Positions 9,585 through 18,343 of a DNA stretch of 64,000 bases are shown here, one piece after another (within the stretch, counting starts at the first letter, position 1; each line of letters opens with the position of its first letter). Origin of the DNA: Lachnospiraceae bacterium (GTDB lineage Bacteria > Bacillota > Clostridia > Lachnospirales > Lachnospiraceae); assembly GCA_015057525.1 (NCBI GenBank), contig SVEE01000003.1:124001-188000 (forward strand), read 5' to 3'. The notes under the pieces were generated by a model. The model worked only from the letters and a program-made list of their open reading frames with translations, did not search any database and was not told the DNA's origin. A program made the translations under genes and the position numbers.

Positions 9585-10544
9585 CTACATTACATCCGCA
9601 AAATGTACTTGCAATTTCTTAAATATATTTTTGCCTATTACATATAACACGATTACTACTGCCCAGAACCATATTGTCCAAACTGGTCTATCCCAGAACC
9701 ATGTGTCATTCAACAAGGAATCTCTGAAACCATTTACCACATAGTAAACCGGATTGATAACTCTAAGTATCATATCTACCTTTGGAGAAATAGCGCTGGC
9801 ATCCCACATAATAGGGGTAGCCCAAACGCCGACCTGAAGAATAATACCGATTATCTGATTCAGGTCTTTGAAAAATACTACTATGGATGATGTAAGGTAT
9901 ACCAAGGATGTAACCAAGGCAAACATACAAACAATATAGTAAATCAGCTGAATAGTGTACGCGTCAGGATAGTATTTATAGAATATGTGGAATACCATAA
10001 TAAATACCACAAAGAACAGGTGCACAAACACCGCAGATATAACCTTTACAATCGGTAATATATCTATCTTAAATACTACTTTTTTGACAAGATAACTATA
10101 TTCTGTAAGAGCATTTGTTCCTGAACCAAGAGCCTCTGAGAAGAAGAACCATGGTACTAAACCACATATAAGCCAAAGCACAAAAGGATGGTCTATCATT
10201 CGTCCTGAACGTAGTCCTACTTCAAGTGCGAACCAGTACACAAGCACCAGTATCACAGGCTGAACAAAAGCCCATATTATACCGAAGTATGAACCTGCAT
10301 ATTTTGTTTTGAAATCATTCTTAGCCAGACCCCAAATTAATTTTTTGTCTAGTAAAATGTTTTTGCCAAGGTCTTCAATAACCCAGAAGTTATAAAGCAA
10401 TACAAGTGTGGCTACATCCATTGCCCCACACACAAGAATTTTTGTAGACAAAACATCTGGCTCAAGAAACAGAAATACACATACATTGCCGGCTATAACT
10501 AGTAATGCCAGCAACAATGTAACTGCAAGTCTTCTCTTATTCAT
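9585..10544 (-). CDS. Polysaccharide ABC exporter permease (Wzm/TagG, ABC-2 type)
   Basis: The 319-residue integral membrane protein belongs to the ABC-2 polysaccharide exporter permeases. After two extra N-terminal hydrophobic segments (residues 7-30 and 35-55) comes the amphipathic cytoplasmic element NDFKTKYAGSYFGIIWAFVQP, followed by six predicted membrane spans. The typical motif PVYYVVNGFRDSLL lies near the C-terminus. It starts 4 nt after rmlC and works with the Wzt-type ATPase. The two extra N-terminal spans lengthen it relative to the roughly 260-residue family norm. Confidence 0.9.
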   Translation of the reverse strand: MNKRRLAVTLLLALLVIAGNVCVFLFLEPDVLSTKILVCGAMDVATLVLLYNFWVIEDLGKNILLDKKLIWGLAKNDFKTKYAGSYFGIIWAFVQPVILVLVYWFALEVGLRSGRMIDHPFVLWLICGLVPWFFFSEALGSGTNALTEYSYLVKKVVFKIDILPIVKVISAVFVHLFFVVFIMVFHIFYKYYPDAYTIQLIYYIVCMFALVTSLVYLTSSIVVFFKDLNQIIGIILQVGVWATPIMWDASAISPKVDMILRVINPVYYVVNGFRDSLLNDTWFWDRPVWTIWFWAVVIVLYVIGKNIFKKLQVHFADVM

Positions 10545-10548
10545 AAGT

Positions 10549-11121
10549 TTACTTCCTATAATCCTTTATTCCATTCCAATTCTGGTCTTTTTCAGATATA
10601 ACAAGGTCTTCCTTAGTCATACCTTCTGGCATAGGCCATTCTACACCAATTTCTGGGTCAGACCAGAGAAGTCCACCCTCATCATTAGCATGATAGAAAT
10701 CTGTACACTTGTAGCAGAACTCTGCACTCTCTGAAAGAACGATAAAACCATGTGCAAAATTCTTAGGTATAAAAAACTGTTTTTTATTCTCTGCTGAAAG
10801 GAGAACACCATACCACTGTCCATAAGTAGGAGAACCCTCTCTCAAATCTACTGCTACATCAAACACTTCACCACTTACAACTCTAACAAGCTTGTCCTGT
10901 GGATAGTTAATCTGGAAGTGAAGTCCTCTTAAAACACCCTTTTTTGAGCTTGACTGATTATCCTGAACGAACTGACAATCAATACCTGCTGCTGCGAAAT
11001 CATTGTAGTTGTATGACTCCATAAAGTATCCTCTCTCATCTCCGAAAACAGATGGAGTGATAACCTTAAGTCCTTCTATGTTACATGTTTCAACTGTTAT
11101 TTTTCCGAATTTTTCTGACAT
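10549..11121 (-). CDS. rmlC: dTDP-4-dehydrorhamnose 3,5-epimerase
   Basis: The 190-residue cupin has the RmlC signature. SVFGDERGYFMESYN near the N-terminus is followed by FVQDNQSSSKKGVLRGLHFQ, with the catalytic His in GLHF, then VAVDLREGSPTYGQW and FAHGFIVLSE. The enzyme epimerises C3 and C5 of dTDP-4-keto-6-deoxyglucose in the cytoplasm. Length matches the family (about 180-190). GAGGAAATAAT precedes the start. It is 20 nt downstream of rmlA and 4 nt upstream of the exporter permease, so all three are one transcript. Its presence means the L-series 4-keto sugar is made, which favours an L-rhamnose or 6-deoxy-L-talose product. Confidence 0.95.
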   Translation of the reverse strand: MSEKFGKITVETCNIEGLKVITPSVFGDERGYFMESYNYNDFAAAGIDCQFVQDNQSSSKKGVLRGLHFQINYPQDKLVRVVSGEVFDVAVDLREGSPTYGQWYGVLLSAENKKQFFIPKNFAHGFIVLSESAEFCYKCTDFYHANDEGGLLWSDPEIGVEWPMPEGMTKEDLVISEKDQNWNGIKDYRK

Positions 11122-11141
11122 ATTATTTCCTCACAAATATT

Positions 11142-12011
11142 TTATAATCCATTAGCTACATCAACTAAGTATTGACCATATGCTGTCTTCATAAGTGGCT
11201 CAGCAAGCTTAAGTAACTGCTCTCTATCAATAAAGCCTCTCTTGTAAGCTATCTCCTCGATACAAGAAATGTAAAGTCCCTGTCTCTTCTGGAATGCCGC
11301 AACGAAATCTGCTGCATCAAGAAGCATGTCGTGATTACCTGTGTCAAGCCAAGCAAATCCTCTACCGAGAGTTTCAACCATAAGGTCTCCTCTGCGAAGA
11401 TACTCGTTGTTGACAGAAGTTATTTCTATTTCGCCTCTAGCAGAAGGCTTAACATTTTTAGCAATCTCAACTACGTCATTGTCGTAGAAATAAAGTCCTG
11501 GAACTGCGTAGTTTGACTTAGGATTTTCAGGCTTCTCCTCAATAGAAAGAGCCTTACCGTTCTCATCAAACTCTACTACTCCGTACTCTCTTGGATCCTT
11601 AACATAGTATCCAAAAATTGTTGCACCCTTTTCTCTTGTAGCTGCATTCTTAAGCACCTTAGAGAAGCTCTGTCCGTAGAAAATATTATCTCCAAGAACA
11701 AGGGCAACACTGTCCTTGCCAATGAACTCTTCACCTACGATAAATGCATCTGCAAGTCCTCTTGGAGTTTCCTGAATAGCGTAAGAAAAGCTCATTCCAA
11801 GCTGGCTTCCATCTCCAAATAAATCCTGAAATACAGGTAAGTCTCTAGGTGTAGAGATGATAAGCACCTCTCTGATTCCTGCCAACATAAGTGTTGAAAG
11901 TGGATAGTATATCATGGGTTTGTCGTAAACCGGCATAATCTGTTTTGAAATCGCTTTAGTAAGCGGATAAAGGCGTGTTCCTGAACCGCCTGCAAGAATA
12001 ATTCCCTTCAT
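11142..12011 (-). CDS. rmlA: Glucose-1-phosphate thymidylyltransferase
   Basis: The 289-residue nucleotidyltransferase starts [18 protein letters not shown], the nucleotide-binding signature of RmlA. It continues with [30 protein letters not shown] and ITSVNNEYL. It couples dTTP and glucose-1-phosphate to dTDP-glucose, the first step of the pathway. The frame is open for 105 more bases upstream, but those would encode a hairpin-rich leader. The ATG at 12011 has AGGAGG at a good distance and gives the normal family length. Confidence 0.96.
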   Translation of the reverse strand: MKGIILAGGSGTRLYPLTKAISKQIMPVYDKPMIYYPLSTLMLAGIREVLIISTPRDLPVFQDLFGDGSQLGMSFSYAIQETPRGLADAFIVGEEFIGKDSVALVLGDNIFYGQSFSKVLKNAATREKGATIFGYYVKDPREYGVVEFDENGKALSIEEKPENPKSNYAVPGLYFYDNDVVEIAKNVKPSARGEIEITSVNNEYLRRGDLMVETLGRGFAWLDTGNHDMLLDAADFVAAFQKRQGLYISCIEEIAYKRGFIDREQLLKLAEPLMKTAYGQYLVDVANGL

Positions 12012-12042
12012 GTTTTGTCCTCCTATTCCTATCGCCCTATAC

Positions 12043-12103
12043 CACGGAAAGCTGACACACGCTTCTCCATGTAAACATGGCTCATCGTGTCCCAGCTTCC
12101 GTG
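12043..12103 (-). other. Long imperfect hairpin between rmlB and rmlA
   Basis: Arms 12043-12061 and 12086-12103 are complementary over about 18 bases (CACGGAAAGCTGACACACG against CGTGTCCCAGCTTCCGTG) with one bulge and a mismatch or two. The 24-base loop contains a second palindrome, CCATGTAAACATGG (12067-12080). It lies in the only gap over 40 nt within the operon, just before the rmlA ribosome site, and has no following T-run. This suggests an RNA processing site or a translational element rather than a terminator. Function is inference. Confidence 0.7.
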
Positions 12104-12119
12104 ATGCACGTCTCAATCT

Positions 12120-13199
12120 CTACGCGTACATGTCCTCATAATATTTTTGGTAGTCGCCACTTGTTACGTTCTTCATCCATTCTTCGTTTTCGAAGAACCA
12201 AGCGATTGTCTTCTTGATTCCCTCAGCAAACATAGTCTCTGGCTCCCAGCCTATCTCTGCCTTAATCTTATCTGGAGCGATAGCGTATCTTCTATCGTGT
12301 CCCTTTCTATCTTCTACATATGTGATAAGGTCTGTAGTTACAAGTGCCTTTCTTGGATCTCCTTCTGGAAGCATCTCCTGAAGTGTATCTATAATGATGT
12401 TAATAATTTCGATATTCTGTTTCTCGTTGTGTCCACCAATGTTGTATGTTTCAAAAAGCTTACCCTTTTCCTGAACCATATCAATTCCCTTAGCATGGTC
12501 TTCAACATATAACCAGTCACGTACATTCTTACCATCGCCATATACAGGAAGCTTCTTACCCTGAAGCGCATTGTTAATGATAAGTGGAATAAGCTTCTCT
12601 GGGAACTGATAAGGACCATAGTTATTACTGCAGTTAGTAATATTAGCAGGGAACTTATAAGTATCCATATATGCTTTTACAAGCATGTCTGATGAAGCCT
12701 TACTTGCTGAGTATGGGCTGTGTGGGTCATATGGTGTAGTCTCATAGAAATATGCATTAGGATCATCTGGAAGTGAACCATATACCTCATCTGTAGAAAC
12801 ATGGAGGAACTTCTTTCCTTCCTTAAATGTTCCATCTGGAAGCTCCCATGCAGCCTTAGCACAGTTAAGCATAACAGCTGTACCAAGGACGTTAGTCTCA
12901 ACGAAAACCTCTGGGTTCTTGATACTTCTATCTACGTGACTCTCTGCAGCAAAATGAACAACTCTGTCTATGTCGTTTTCTGCAAATATCTTAGCAATTG
13001 CATCCTTATCGCAAATATCTGCTTTAACAAATGTATAATTATCTCTTCCCTCTACTGCCTTAAGGTTCTCAAGGTTACCAGCATAAGTAAGCTTGTCTAC
13101 GTTAATAATACGAATTTCATTATCATATTTCTTAAACATGTAATGAATGTAGTTTGAGCCAATAAATCCTGCTCCTCCTGTTACTAAATATGTTCTCAT
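12120..13199 (-). CDS. rmlB: dTDP-glucose 4,6-dehydratase
   Basis: The 359-residue extended SDR has the NAD-binding motif TGGAGFIGSNYIHY at residues 7-20, HFAAESHVDRSI, the dehydratase triad region HVSTDEVYGSL, and the catalytic YSASK near residue 162. It converts dTDP-glucose to dTDP-4-keto-6-deoxyglucose. It is the first gene of the minus-strand operon, preceded by AGGAGGAACAAG and by a candidate promoter at 13231-13259. A 108-nt gap containing a hairpin separates it from rmlA, an order (B before A) that differs from the common A-C-B-D arrangement. Confidence 0.96.
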   Translation of the reverse strand: MRTYLVTGGAGFIGSNYIHYMFKKYDNEIRIINVDKLTYAGNLENLKAVEGRDNYTFVKADICDKDAIAKIFAENDIDRVVHFAAESHVDRSIKNPEVFVETNVLGTAVMLNCAKAAWELPDGTFKEGKKFLHVSTDEVYGSLPDDPNAYFYETTPYDPHSPYSASKASSDMLVKAYMDTYKFPANITNCSNNYGPYQFPEKLIPLIINNALQGKKLPVYGDGKNVRDWLYVEDHAKGIDMVQEKGKLFETYNIGGHNEKQNIEIINIIIDTLQEMLPEGDPRKALVTTDLITYVEDRKGHDRRYAIAPDKIKAEIGWEPETMFAEGIKKTIAWFFENEEWMKNVTSGDYQKYYEDMYA

Positions 13200-13230
13200 C
13201 TTGTTCCTCCTAAAATGTATTATTTATTTT

Positions 13231-13259
13231 ATATTATGTACTGCTTCTTTCTGTTTCAA
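13231..13259 (-). promoter_or_regulatory. Candidate sigma-A promoter of the rml operon
   Basis: On the minus strand TTGAAA (13254-13259) and TAATAT (13231-13236) are separated by exactly 17 bases, 32 bases upstream of the rmlB start. The -10 box is weak (4 of 6). A better -10-like TATAAT lies further upstream, but without a matching -35 box. Confidence 0.5.
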
Positions 13260-13349
13260 ACTCATTATAATTTGATTTGCACAGTTAATAGAATTGTAAC
13301 ATATTTGCTATATATCCGCAAGCATACCATTAAAAAAACTGTTTTAAGA

Positions 13350-13952
13350 TTATTTTAAATGTTTCTTTCCTTTTTCATTGTTACACATCAGCTTACAAAA
13401 AATAACCGCCACAATAGTTGACACGGAAGTTGTTACTAAGGCAGGTCCAATTATAGATGTAGGCGACTGGGAGCTATATTGACTTCTATAGGCAATTATA
13501 TTAACGGGAATTAATTGCAAGGAGGATATATTAAGAACAAGCAATGTACACATTTCCTTTGTGGCAACAGACTTGTTTCCACCTAATATTTTAAGTTCCT
13601 CCATGGCTTTTAGCCCCGCCGGTGTTGCCGCCCATCCAAGTCCTAAAATATTGGCAATCATATTTGTTGCTATATACCCTCTTGCAGGATGCTCTTTCGG
13701 TATGTCCGGAAACAGAAATGTCAATACTGGACTCAAGGCTTTTGTCCATTTCTCTATAAGACCTGCCTCCTTAGCAATGTTCATTATTCCACTCCAAAGT
13801 CCTACCACTCCCAGCATGACTATGCAAAGAGAGATTGCTTCCTCGGCAGAATCAAGGGCTCCGTTGGATACAGCCTCAACAACCCGTCCTCCCTGAATAC
13901 CACTAAAGAAAACACCTACAATAATCATAAACGCCCAGATATAATTAAGCAT
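13350..13952 (-). CDS. spmA: Spore maturation protein A-like membrane protein
   Basis: The 200-residue polytopic membrane protein matches SpmA (nucleoside-recognition/Gate-like domain). Visible features are a start MLNYIWAFMIIVGVFFSG, the family motif IAKEAGLIEKWTKALSPVLTFLFPDIP, the conserved NMIANILGLGWAATPAGLKAM, and a C-terminal QYSSQSPTSIIGPALVTT. SpmA is needed for spore core dehydration in Bacillus, usually together with SpmB; no spmB follows here. Its ribosome site (GAGGTG) lies inside the 3' arm of the hairpin at 13953-14021, so the start may be masked when that hairpin forms. The gene sits alone between two glycan operons. Confidence 0.88.
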   Translation of the reverse strand: MLNYIWAFMIIVGVFFSGIQGGRVVEAVSNGALDSAEEAISLCIVMLGVVGLWSGIMNIAKEAGLIEKWTKALSPVLTFLFPDIPKEHPARGYIATNMIANILGLGWAATPAGLKAMEELKILGGNKSVATKEMCTLLVLNISSLQLIPVNIIAYRSQYSSQSPTSIIGPALVTTSVSTIVAVIFCKLMCNNEKGKKHLK

Positions 13953-14021
13953 AAAAACACCTCATACTTCGCATATAGTTTATTTACTTCTTTTATTTAT
14001 ATGCAAGTATGAGGTGTTTTT
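13953..14021 (-). terminator. Long inverted repeat: terminator of the second glycan operon, overlapping the spmA ribosome site
   Basis: Arms 13953-13977 and 13998-14021 match over 24 bases with one mismatch (plus-strand left arm starts AAAAACACCTCATACTT). On the minus strand the stem ends in TTTTT directly before the spmA ATG. It includes the stop codon of the upstream glycosyltransferase gene and the GAGGTG ribosome site of spmA. It should terminate or attenuate minus-strand transcription. Confidence 0.8.
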
Positions 14022-16287
14022 ATCCTCGCACCGAAAAATCCGGCCTGTCTAAAGCTAAATTAATATTGTAATATGGGTCACCATCTCTAAGAATATCAGC
14101 CCACTTCACAAGAAAAAGTTCTGTCTCCTGCCTAAATCTTTCTTTCTTGGCCGGGGTGTCTTCAAGACCTCTGGATTTTGACTCATAGTGGTAGAGCTTC
14201 GCATGTGGATTGTACACCACAAGTTTGCCCAGTGCTCTAACCTTAAGACAAAAATCAACATCATTAAATGCAACCGTGAAGCTCTCATCAAGACTTCCAG
14301 CCTGCTCAAATACAGATTTTTTAGTCATAAGACATGCAGCCGTAACTGCACTGTAATCGCACGCCATCTTTGTTCTGTTTTGATATAGATTGTCTCTTTC
14401 AAAAAGTCCTACAAATGCATGACCGGCAATTCCACCGTATCCCACAATTACACCTGCATGCTGTATAGCGCCGTCATCATAGTAAAGTCTGGCACCTACT
14501 ATTCCCACATCTTCTCTTTGACAGTATCCCAGCATCTGAGCCAGACATTCACCATCCATAATCTCTGTGTCATTATTGAGAAGCAAAACATATTCACCCT
14601 TTGCCTCTGACACACCAAAGTTATTTATAGCAGAATAATTAAATTCCTTTTCCCATTTTATAACACGAACATTATCTCTATTTTTAAGTTCTTCATAGTA
14701 AGAAAATGTACCATCCTCCACACTGTTGTTTTCCACAATAACAAACTCATAATTGGAGTAAGTTGACAGTCTGTCAATGGAATCTATGCACTTCTTTAAA
14801 TCCTGGGCATGATCCTTGTTAGGGATAATTATAGATAGAAGAGGATTATTCTTTGTATCATATGTAGTTTTTAAAGCATTTATATCATCCTGAAGTTCAA
14901 CGGTAGCCTTGAGGCCCATACGAGAAAAATGCTCCTCAAGAACATATTTTGTCTTATTGCTAACCTTTGTCTCTTCTCCCAAAATCTCATGATATAAAAC
15001 TTTGGCTATATGCTTAATTTCAAATGACTCCTCATAGCAACGAAGAATGTAATCATATTCCTTCTCATTGCCCAAGGATTTATCTGGCACTCCAAGCTTG
15101 TCAAAAGCAGATTTTTTAACCACATAATTTCGACCAATATAATTCCAACTTCTTAGTAAGTCTATATTCATATCAGGCTTAAAATTTGGATTAACATATC
15201 GATTATTCGACAGGTCAATCACATCATTGTCGGAATACAATACATCCACTGTTTCCCTGTTAATAACTTCCACATACTCATAAAGCAAATTAGACTCTGG
15301 TATAGTATTTTCATTCCACATAAGAATGTAATCACATTCCTCTATAGAAGATGCCAAGTTGCTGTAGGTTTGAGCGGAAAATATTGATACATCAACATTT
15401 TTACCCATGACATAAAACTTAGGTTCAAAGTCAAATTTATGCTTCCTTTGAATTTCTAAAGCCTCCTCTGTAAGCAACTGTTTTCTTATCCATTTATCGT
15501 AGGCCTTTGGCTTCTTCAAATGCTTTGATGTCATCTTTGCCTTGACCTTTTGCAAGGTTACCTTTATCCCCATATTCTTCAAACACAGGAAAAACTTATA
15601 TGAATTTCTTTTTAATTTGGTTAATAATAAAGATTTGCTTTCTGTATCTGTGCCTATAATCTTCTGTGTATTTTTTATACCACCAGAAGACATGGTGAAA
15701 TATAATTTTTCTTTGGTCAAATCATACTTAACAGAAAAACCTATAACCTTATCCCCTTTATATTCAGGGAAATAGCAAATCATATCTTCCCTCTCATGTC
15801 TTGAAAGAGATATTTCTCTTCCCTTATCTTGAGCTTCTTTGTGAACACGAAACTCATACTCTTCGTATCCAATTGCCCAGCCTCTTAATTCAACCTTTTT
15901 ATCACTGACAATCACACCATCCAAGCAACAATTTAACTTGTGAACGACTTCTATTATTTTCTTTTTGGTAAGTCGAATAATCTCTTTTTCTTCTCCTAAG
16001 TCCCTATAGGTAATTGTCAAGTTAAAATCCTTATTACAATCCTCAGGTACATCTACAAGCAGCGCAACCATAAGTGTAATCTCAGTATCCTGAATTTCCA
16101 CTCTTTTCATAGGTGGTATAGGTGTAGTTATAATTTCTATAGGACACGCTTTTTCTTCTTTGCCACTATAAATTGTTGCAACAAAAATCTGGTCTGACAA
16201 CACTTCGTCATTGCCATACCCACACACAACTATTTGATTGCTTTTTGCAACACTAGCACGAACCTTATCAAATAAAAACTTCACCAC
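14020..16287 (-). CDS. Tandem GT2 glycosyltransferase with degenerate first domain
   Basis: The protein has 755 residues. An N-terminal region of about 270 residues resembles that of the paralogue at 18344. A shortened first GT2-like domain (about 290-450) follows, with LYSDNDVI and KPDMNIDLLRSWNYIGRN but no normal N-terminal nucleotide-binding strand. A complete second GT2 domain (about 485-740) shows LLSIIIPNKDHAQDL, VENNS, LLLNNDTEIM, VGARLYYDDGAIQHAGV and AFNDVDFCLKV. It belongs to the rhamnosyltransferase-like tandem GT2 group that elongates rhamnose-rich polysaccharides. Start is one of two adjacent GTG codons; AGGAG is better spaced for the second (16284). It is the last gene of the operon and stops inside the terminator hairpin. 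Confidence 0.88.
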   Translation of the reverse strand: MVKFLFDKVRASVAKSNQIVVCGYGNDEVLSDQIFVATIYSGKEEKACPIEIITTPIPPMKRVEIQDTEITLMVALLVDVPEDCNKDFNLTITYRDLGEEKEIIRLTKKKIIEVVHKLNCCLDGVIVSDKKVELRGWAIGYEEYEFRVHKEAQDKGREISLSRHEREDMICYFPEYKGDKVIGFSVKYDLTKEKLYFTMSSGGIKNTQKIIGTDTESKSLLLTKLKRNSYKFFLCLKNMGIKVTLQKVKAKMTSKHLKKPKAYDKWIRKQLLTEEALEIQRKHKFDFEPKFYVMGKNVDVSIFSAQTYSNLASSIEECDYILMWNENTIPESNLLYEYVEVINRETVDVLYSDNDVIDLSNNRYVNPNFKPDMNIDLLRSWNYIGRNYVVKKSAFDKLGVPDKSLGNEKEYDYILRCYEESFEIKHIAKVLYHEILGEETKVSNKTKYVLEEHFSRMGLKATVELQDDINALKTTYDTKNNPLLSIIIPNKDHAQDLKKCIDSIDRLSTYSNYEFVIVENNSVEDGTFSYYEELKNRDNVRVIKWEKEFNYSAINNFGVSEAKGEYVLLLNNDTEIMDGECLAQMLGYCQREDVGIVGARLYYDDGAIQHAGVIVGYGGIAGHAFVGLFERDNLYQNRTKMACDYSAVTAACLMTKKSVFEQAGSLDESFTVAFNDVDFCLKVRALGKLVVYNPHAKLYHYESKSRGLEDTPAKKERFRQETELFLVKWADILRDGDPYYNINLALDRPDFSVRG

Positions 16288-16300
16288 AACACTCCTGCTT

Positions 16301-18331
16301 TTATAAAATGTTTTTAAACACTGCAGTCACAACAAATAAGTTCATAAACACAGACAGGAACATTAATACCTTATCTGTATCCTTGCCTATACATGCTTTC
16401 TTGGTTCTAAATCCAATGAACAAAAGCACTAAACCTGGGAGGAAATATCTTCCTTGTACACCTTCGATATAATTATAGGATGCCGGAGTCCAATTAATAA
16501 GCATTCCTAGCATAGCTATGAAGCATACTCCTACAAACATAAGCCACATCCATAATCTGCTTCCCATTTTAATTAGCTGTTCTTCATTTTCCTTACGAAA
16601 AGCAGCCAGAACAATGAGAACGCCAAAAGGAATTACAAATATATGAGGTATAGGTATATCAAGCCAGCCTAAATTACCACCAAACAAACCTATTAAGTAA
16701 TCATTGGATTTCATCCATATTGTATTTATAAATACAGACACCAGTTCAAATGGAGCTTTCAGAAAATATCCGATAGTATATCCTGCTTCTCCGTTCCATG
16801 AGATAATAGTGTTGTTAATGTTCTGTGGCAATGTGAGATTAGCATAAATTCTCAACGCAAAAAGACCACATACACCTACAAATCCTAGCAGACCAACACC
16901 GACTACAATTTTAAGCCAAAGGGGCGTCGCCTTTATCTTCTCCCATATAGTTTTTCTATTTTGTACTAGATATCTGCCCAATATCATAAGTGGCAATACA
17001 ACAATCGGAAGTAAGGCATGACTCTTGCATGGGAATAAAAGTAAACAACAAAGAGCTAATATAATAGCTTTTATTATCTGCGACTTTTTACTTTCTTTTT
17101 CTCCATACATGAAATTAAGAGTAAGCGCAATTATCACTATACTTAATCCATTTATCATACAGTCATATGAATAGGAATTAGTTTGCTGTAACATTATAGG
17201 GAACATTGCCCAAATAAACACAACGCCCTTGCCAAAAGGTATTTTTCTTATGGCATAAAAGGCTGCAAGAACAAATATTATAGTATTGAAAAATCTTCCA
17301 AGAAGATAAACCATATTTGTGCTAAGTCCCATCAAACGGCCAATTGTCATACCAAGTGCCGCAGGATAATACAAATAATCATAGGTGAAAACAGGTGTAT
17401 AAGATGTAGCCACCATCTCATCCGACTGGGCTTTATCCATAATTCCATCCAGATAATAATTCATATATGAACGGTCTAAATCCATCAACTGAAAACCTTT
17501 GTTGTAATCAGACTGGCGCATCATAATTGTGGCGCCACCTGTCATTTCCTCACCAAGCATTTTGTTGGAAACATCATAAGCTTTAAACAAATGCACCGGT
17601 TCATCAGGAGCTGCCATAACAGGAATAACAAGGGAAAATGCTATACCCATCAATAGTCCACATACAAGATATACAAACTCTGTCTTGATATTTTTGCCTA
17701 TAACAAAAAACATTACATAGGCTAATACTATAGCTAAAATAAGCACAGCATAAACAACGTGAATAAGAACATAACTATTATCCTTACCTGCCGCTGATAC
17801 ACCCATAACAATATCCTGACCTATAGGTATATCGTTAACTGTAAGAATTCCGTCTGGGTCATCTACCGAGGTTATAACCATCTGTAGATTTATACCTTCC
17901 TGAAAACCTGCAAAGCTAAATGTAAGCTGATAATTTTCTCTGTCGTTGACAACAGCCACAGGGAAACCTACAAGCGCCTTCTCTCCACTTGCAATAAATG
18001 AAGAACTGAGTGACTGATTTGCCAAAACCTCACCTGTATTTAAATCCTGCAATATCACATCTACAGCACCAGTGGCAAGTCCTTCCCCATCGTAAATAAA
18101 CTCTACTACAACAGCACGAAACATTTCTGCCTCAGCGGAAAAGCTTTGTGTAATAATCGTAGAATTATCTACTGGTAAATAAACCTTTTCTTCTGTCTCA
18201 TAAACAGATGTAATTTCTCCATTATTGTATGTATACTGTCTTATATACATAAATACAAAAATAGAAAAAAGAACTATAACCCCAAGCACCACAAACTGCC
18301 ATATTTTATTTTTCTGTACCTTTTTTTCCAT
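16301..18331 (-). CDS. DUF2142 family polytopic membrane protein (GT-C-like)
   Basis: The 676-residue protein has a membrane anchor at residues 10-30, an extracytoplasmic beta-rich domain (about 40-180), then about ten hydrophobic spans. APDEPVHLFKAYDVSNK, the acidic loop after the second span, is the signature of DUF2142 proteins. Their topology resembles GT-C glycosyltransferases that use lipid-linked sugars outside the membrane. No catalytic activity is established for the family. It lies 12 nt after the tandem GT2 gene at 18344 and 13 nt before the one at 14020, so all three form one operon, presumably decorating the same glycan on both sides of the membrane. Confidence 0.85.
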   Translation of the reverse strand: MEKKVQKNKIWQFVVLGVIVLFSIFVFMYIRQYTYNNGEITSVYETEEKVYLPVDNSTIITQSFSAEAEMFRAVVVEFIYDGEGLATGAVDVILQDLNTGEVLANQSLSSSFIASGEKALVGFPVAVVNDRENYQLTFSFAGFQEGINLQMVITSVDDPDGILTVNDIPIGQDIVMGVSAAGKDNSYVLIHVVYAVLILAIVLAYVMFFVIGKNIKTEFVYLVCGLLMGIAFSLVIPVMAAPDEPVHLFKAYDVSNKMLGEEMTGGATIMMRQSDYNKGFQLMDLDRSYMNYYLDGIMDKAQSDEMVATSYTPVFTYDYLYYPAALGMTIGRLMGLSTNMVYLLGRFFNTIIFVLAAFYAIRKIPFGKGVVFIWAMFPIMLQQTNSYSYDCMINGLSIVIIALTLNFMYGEKESKKSQIIKAIILALCCLLLFPCKSHALLPIVVLPLMILGRYLVQNRKTIWEKIKATPLWLKIVVGVGLLGFVGVCGLFALRIYANLTLPQNINNTIISWNGEAGYTIGYFLKAPFELVSVFINTIWMKSNDYLIGLFGGNLGWLDIPIPHIFVIPFGVLIVLAAFRKENEEQLIKMGSRLWMWLMFVGVCFIAMLGMLINWTPASYNYIEGVQGRYFLPGLVLLFIGFRTKKACIGKDTDKVLMFLSVFMNLFVVTAVFKNIL

Positions 18332-18343
18332 AAGTATTCTTCC

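Noticed and set aside
12012-12116. Longer rmlA start at 12116
   Set aside because: The extra 35 codons run through the hairpin-rich gap; ATG 12011 has AGGAGG and gives the normal RmlA length and N-terminal motif.
13200-13349. Strong TATAAT-based promoter upstream of rmlB near 13277
   Set aside because: The TATAAT has no -35 box at 16-18 bases; the weaker box pair at 13231-13259 has the correct spacing and was preferred.
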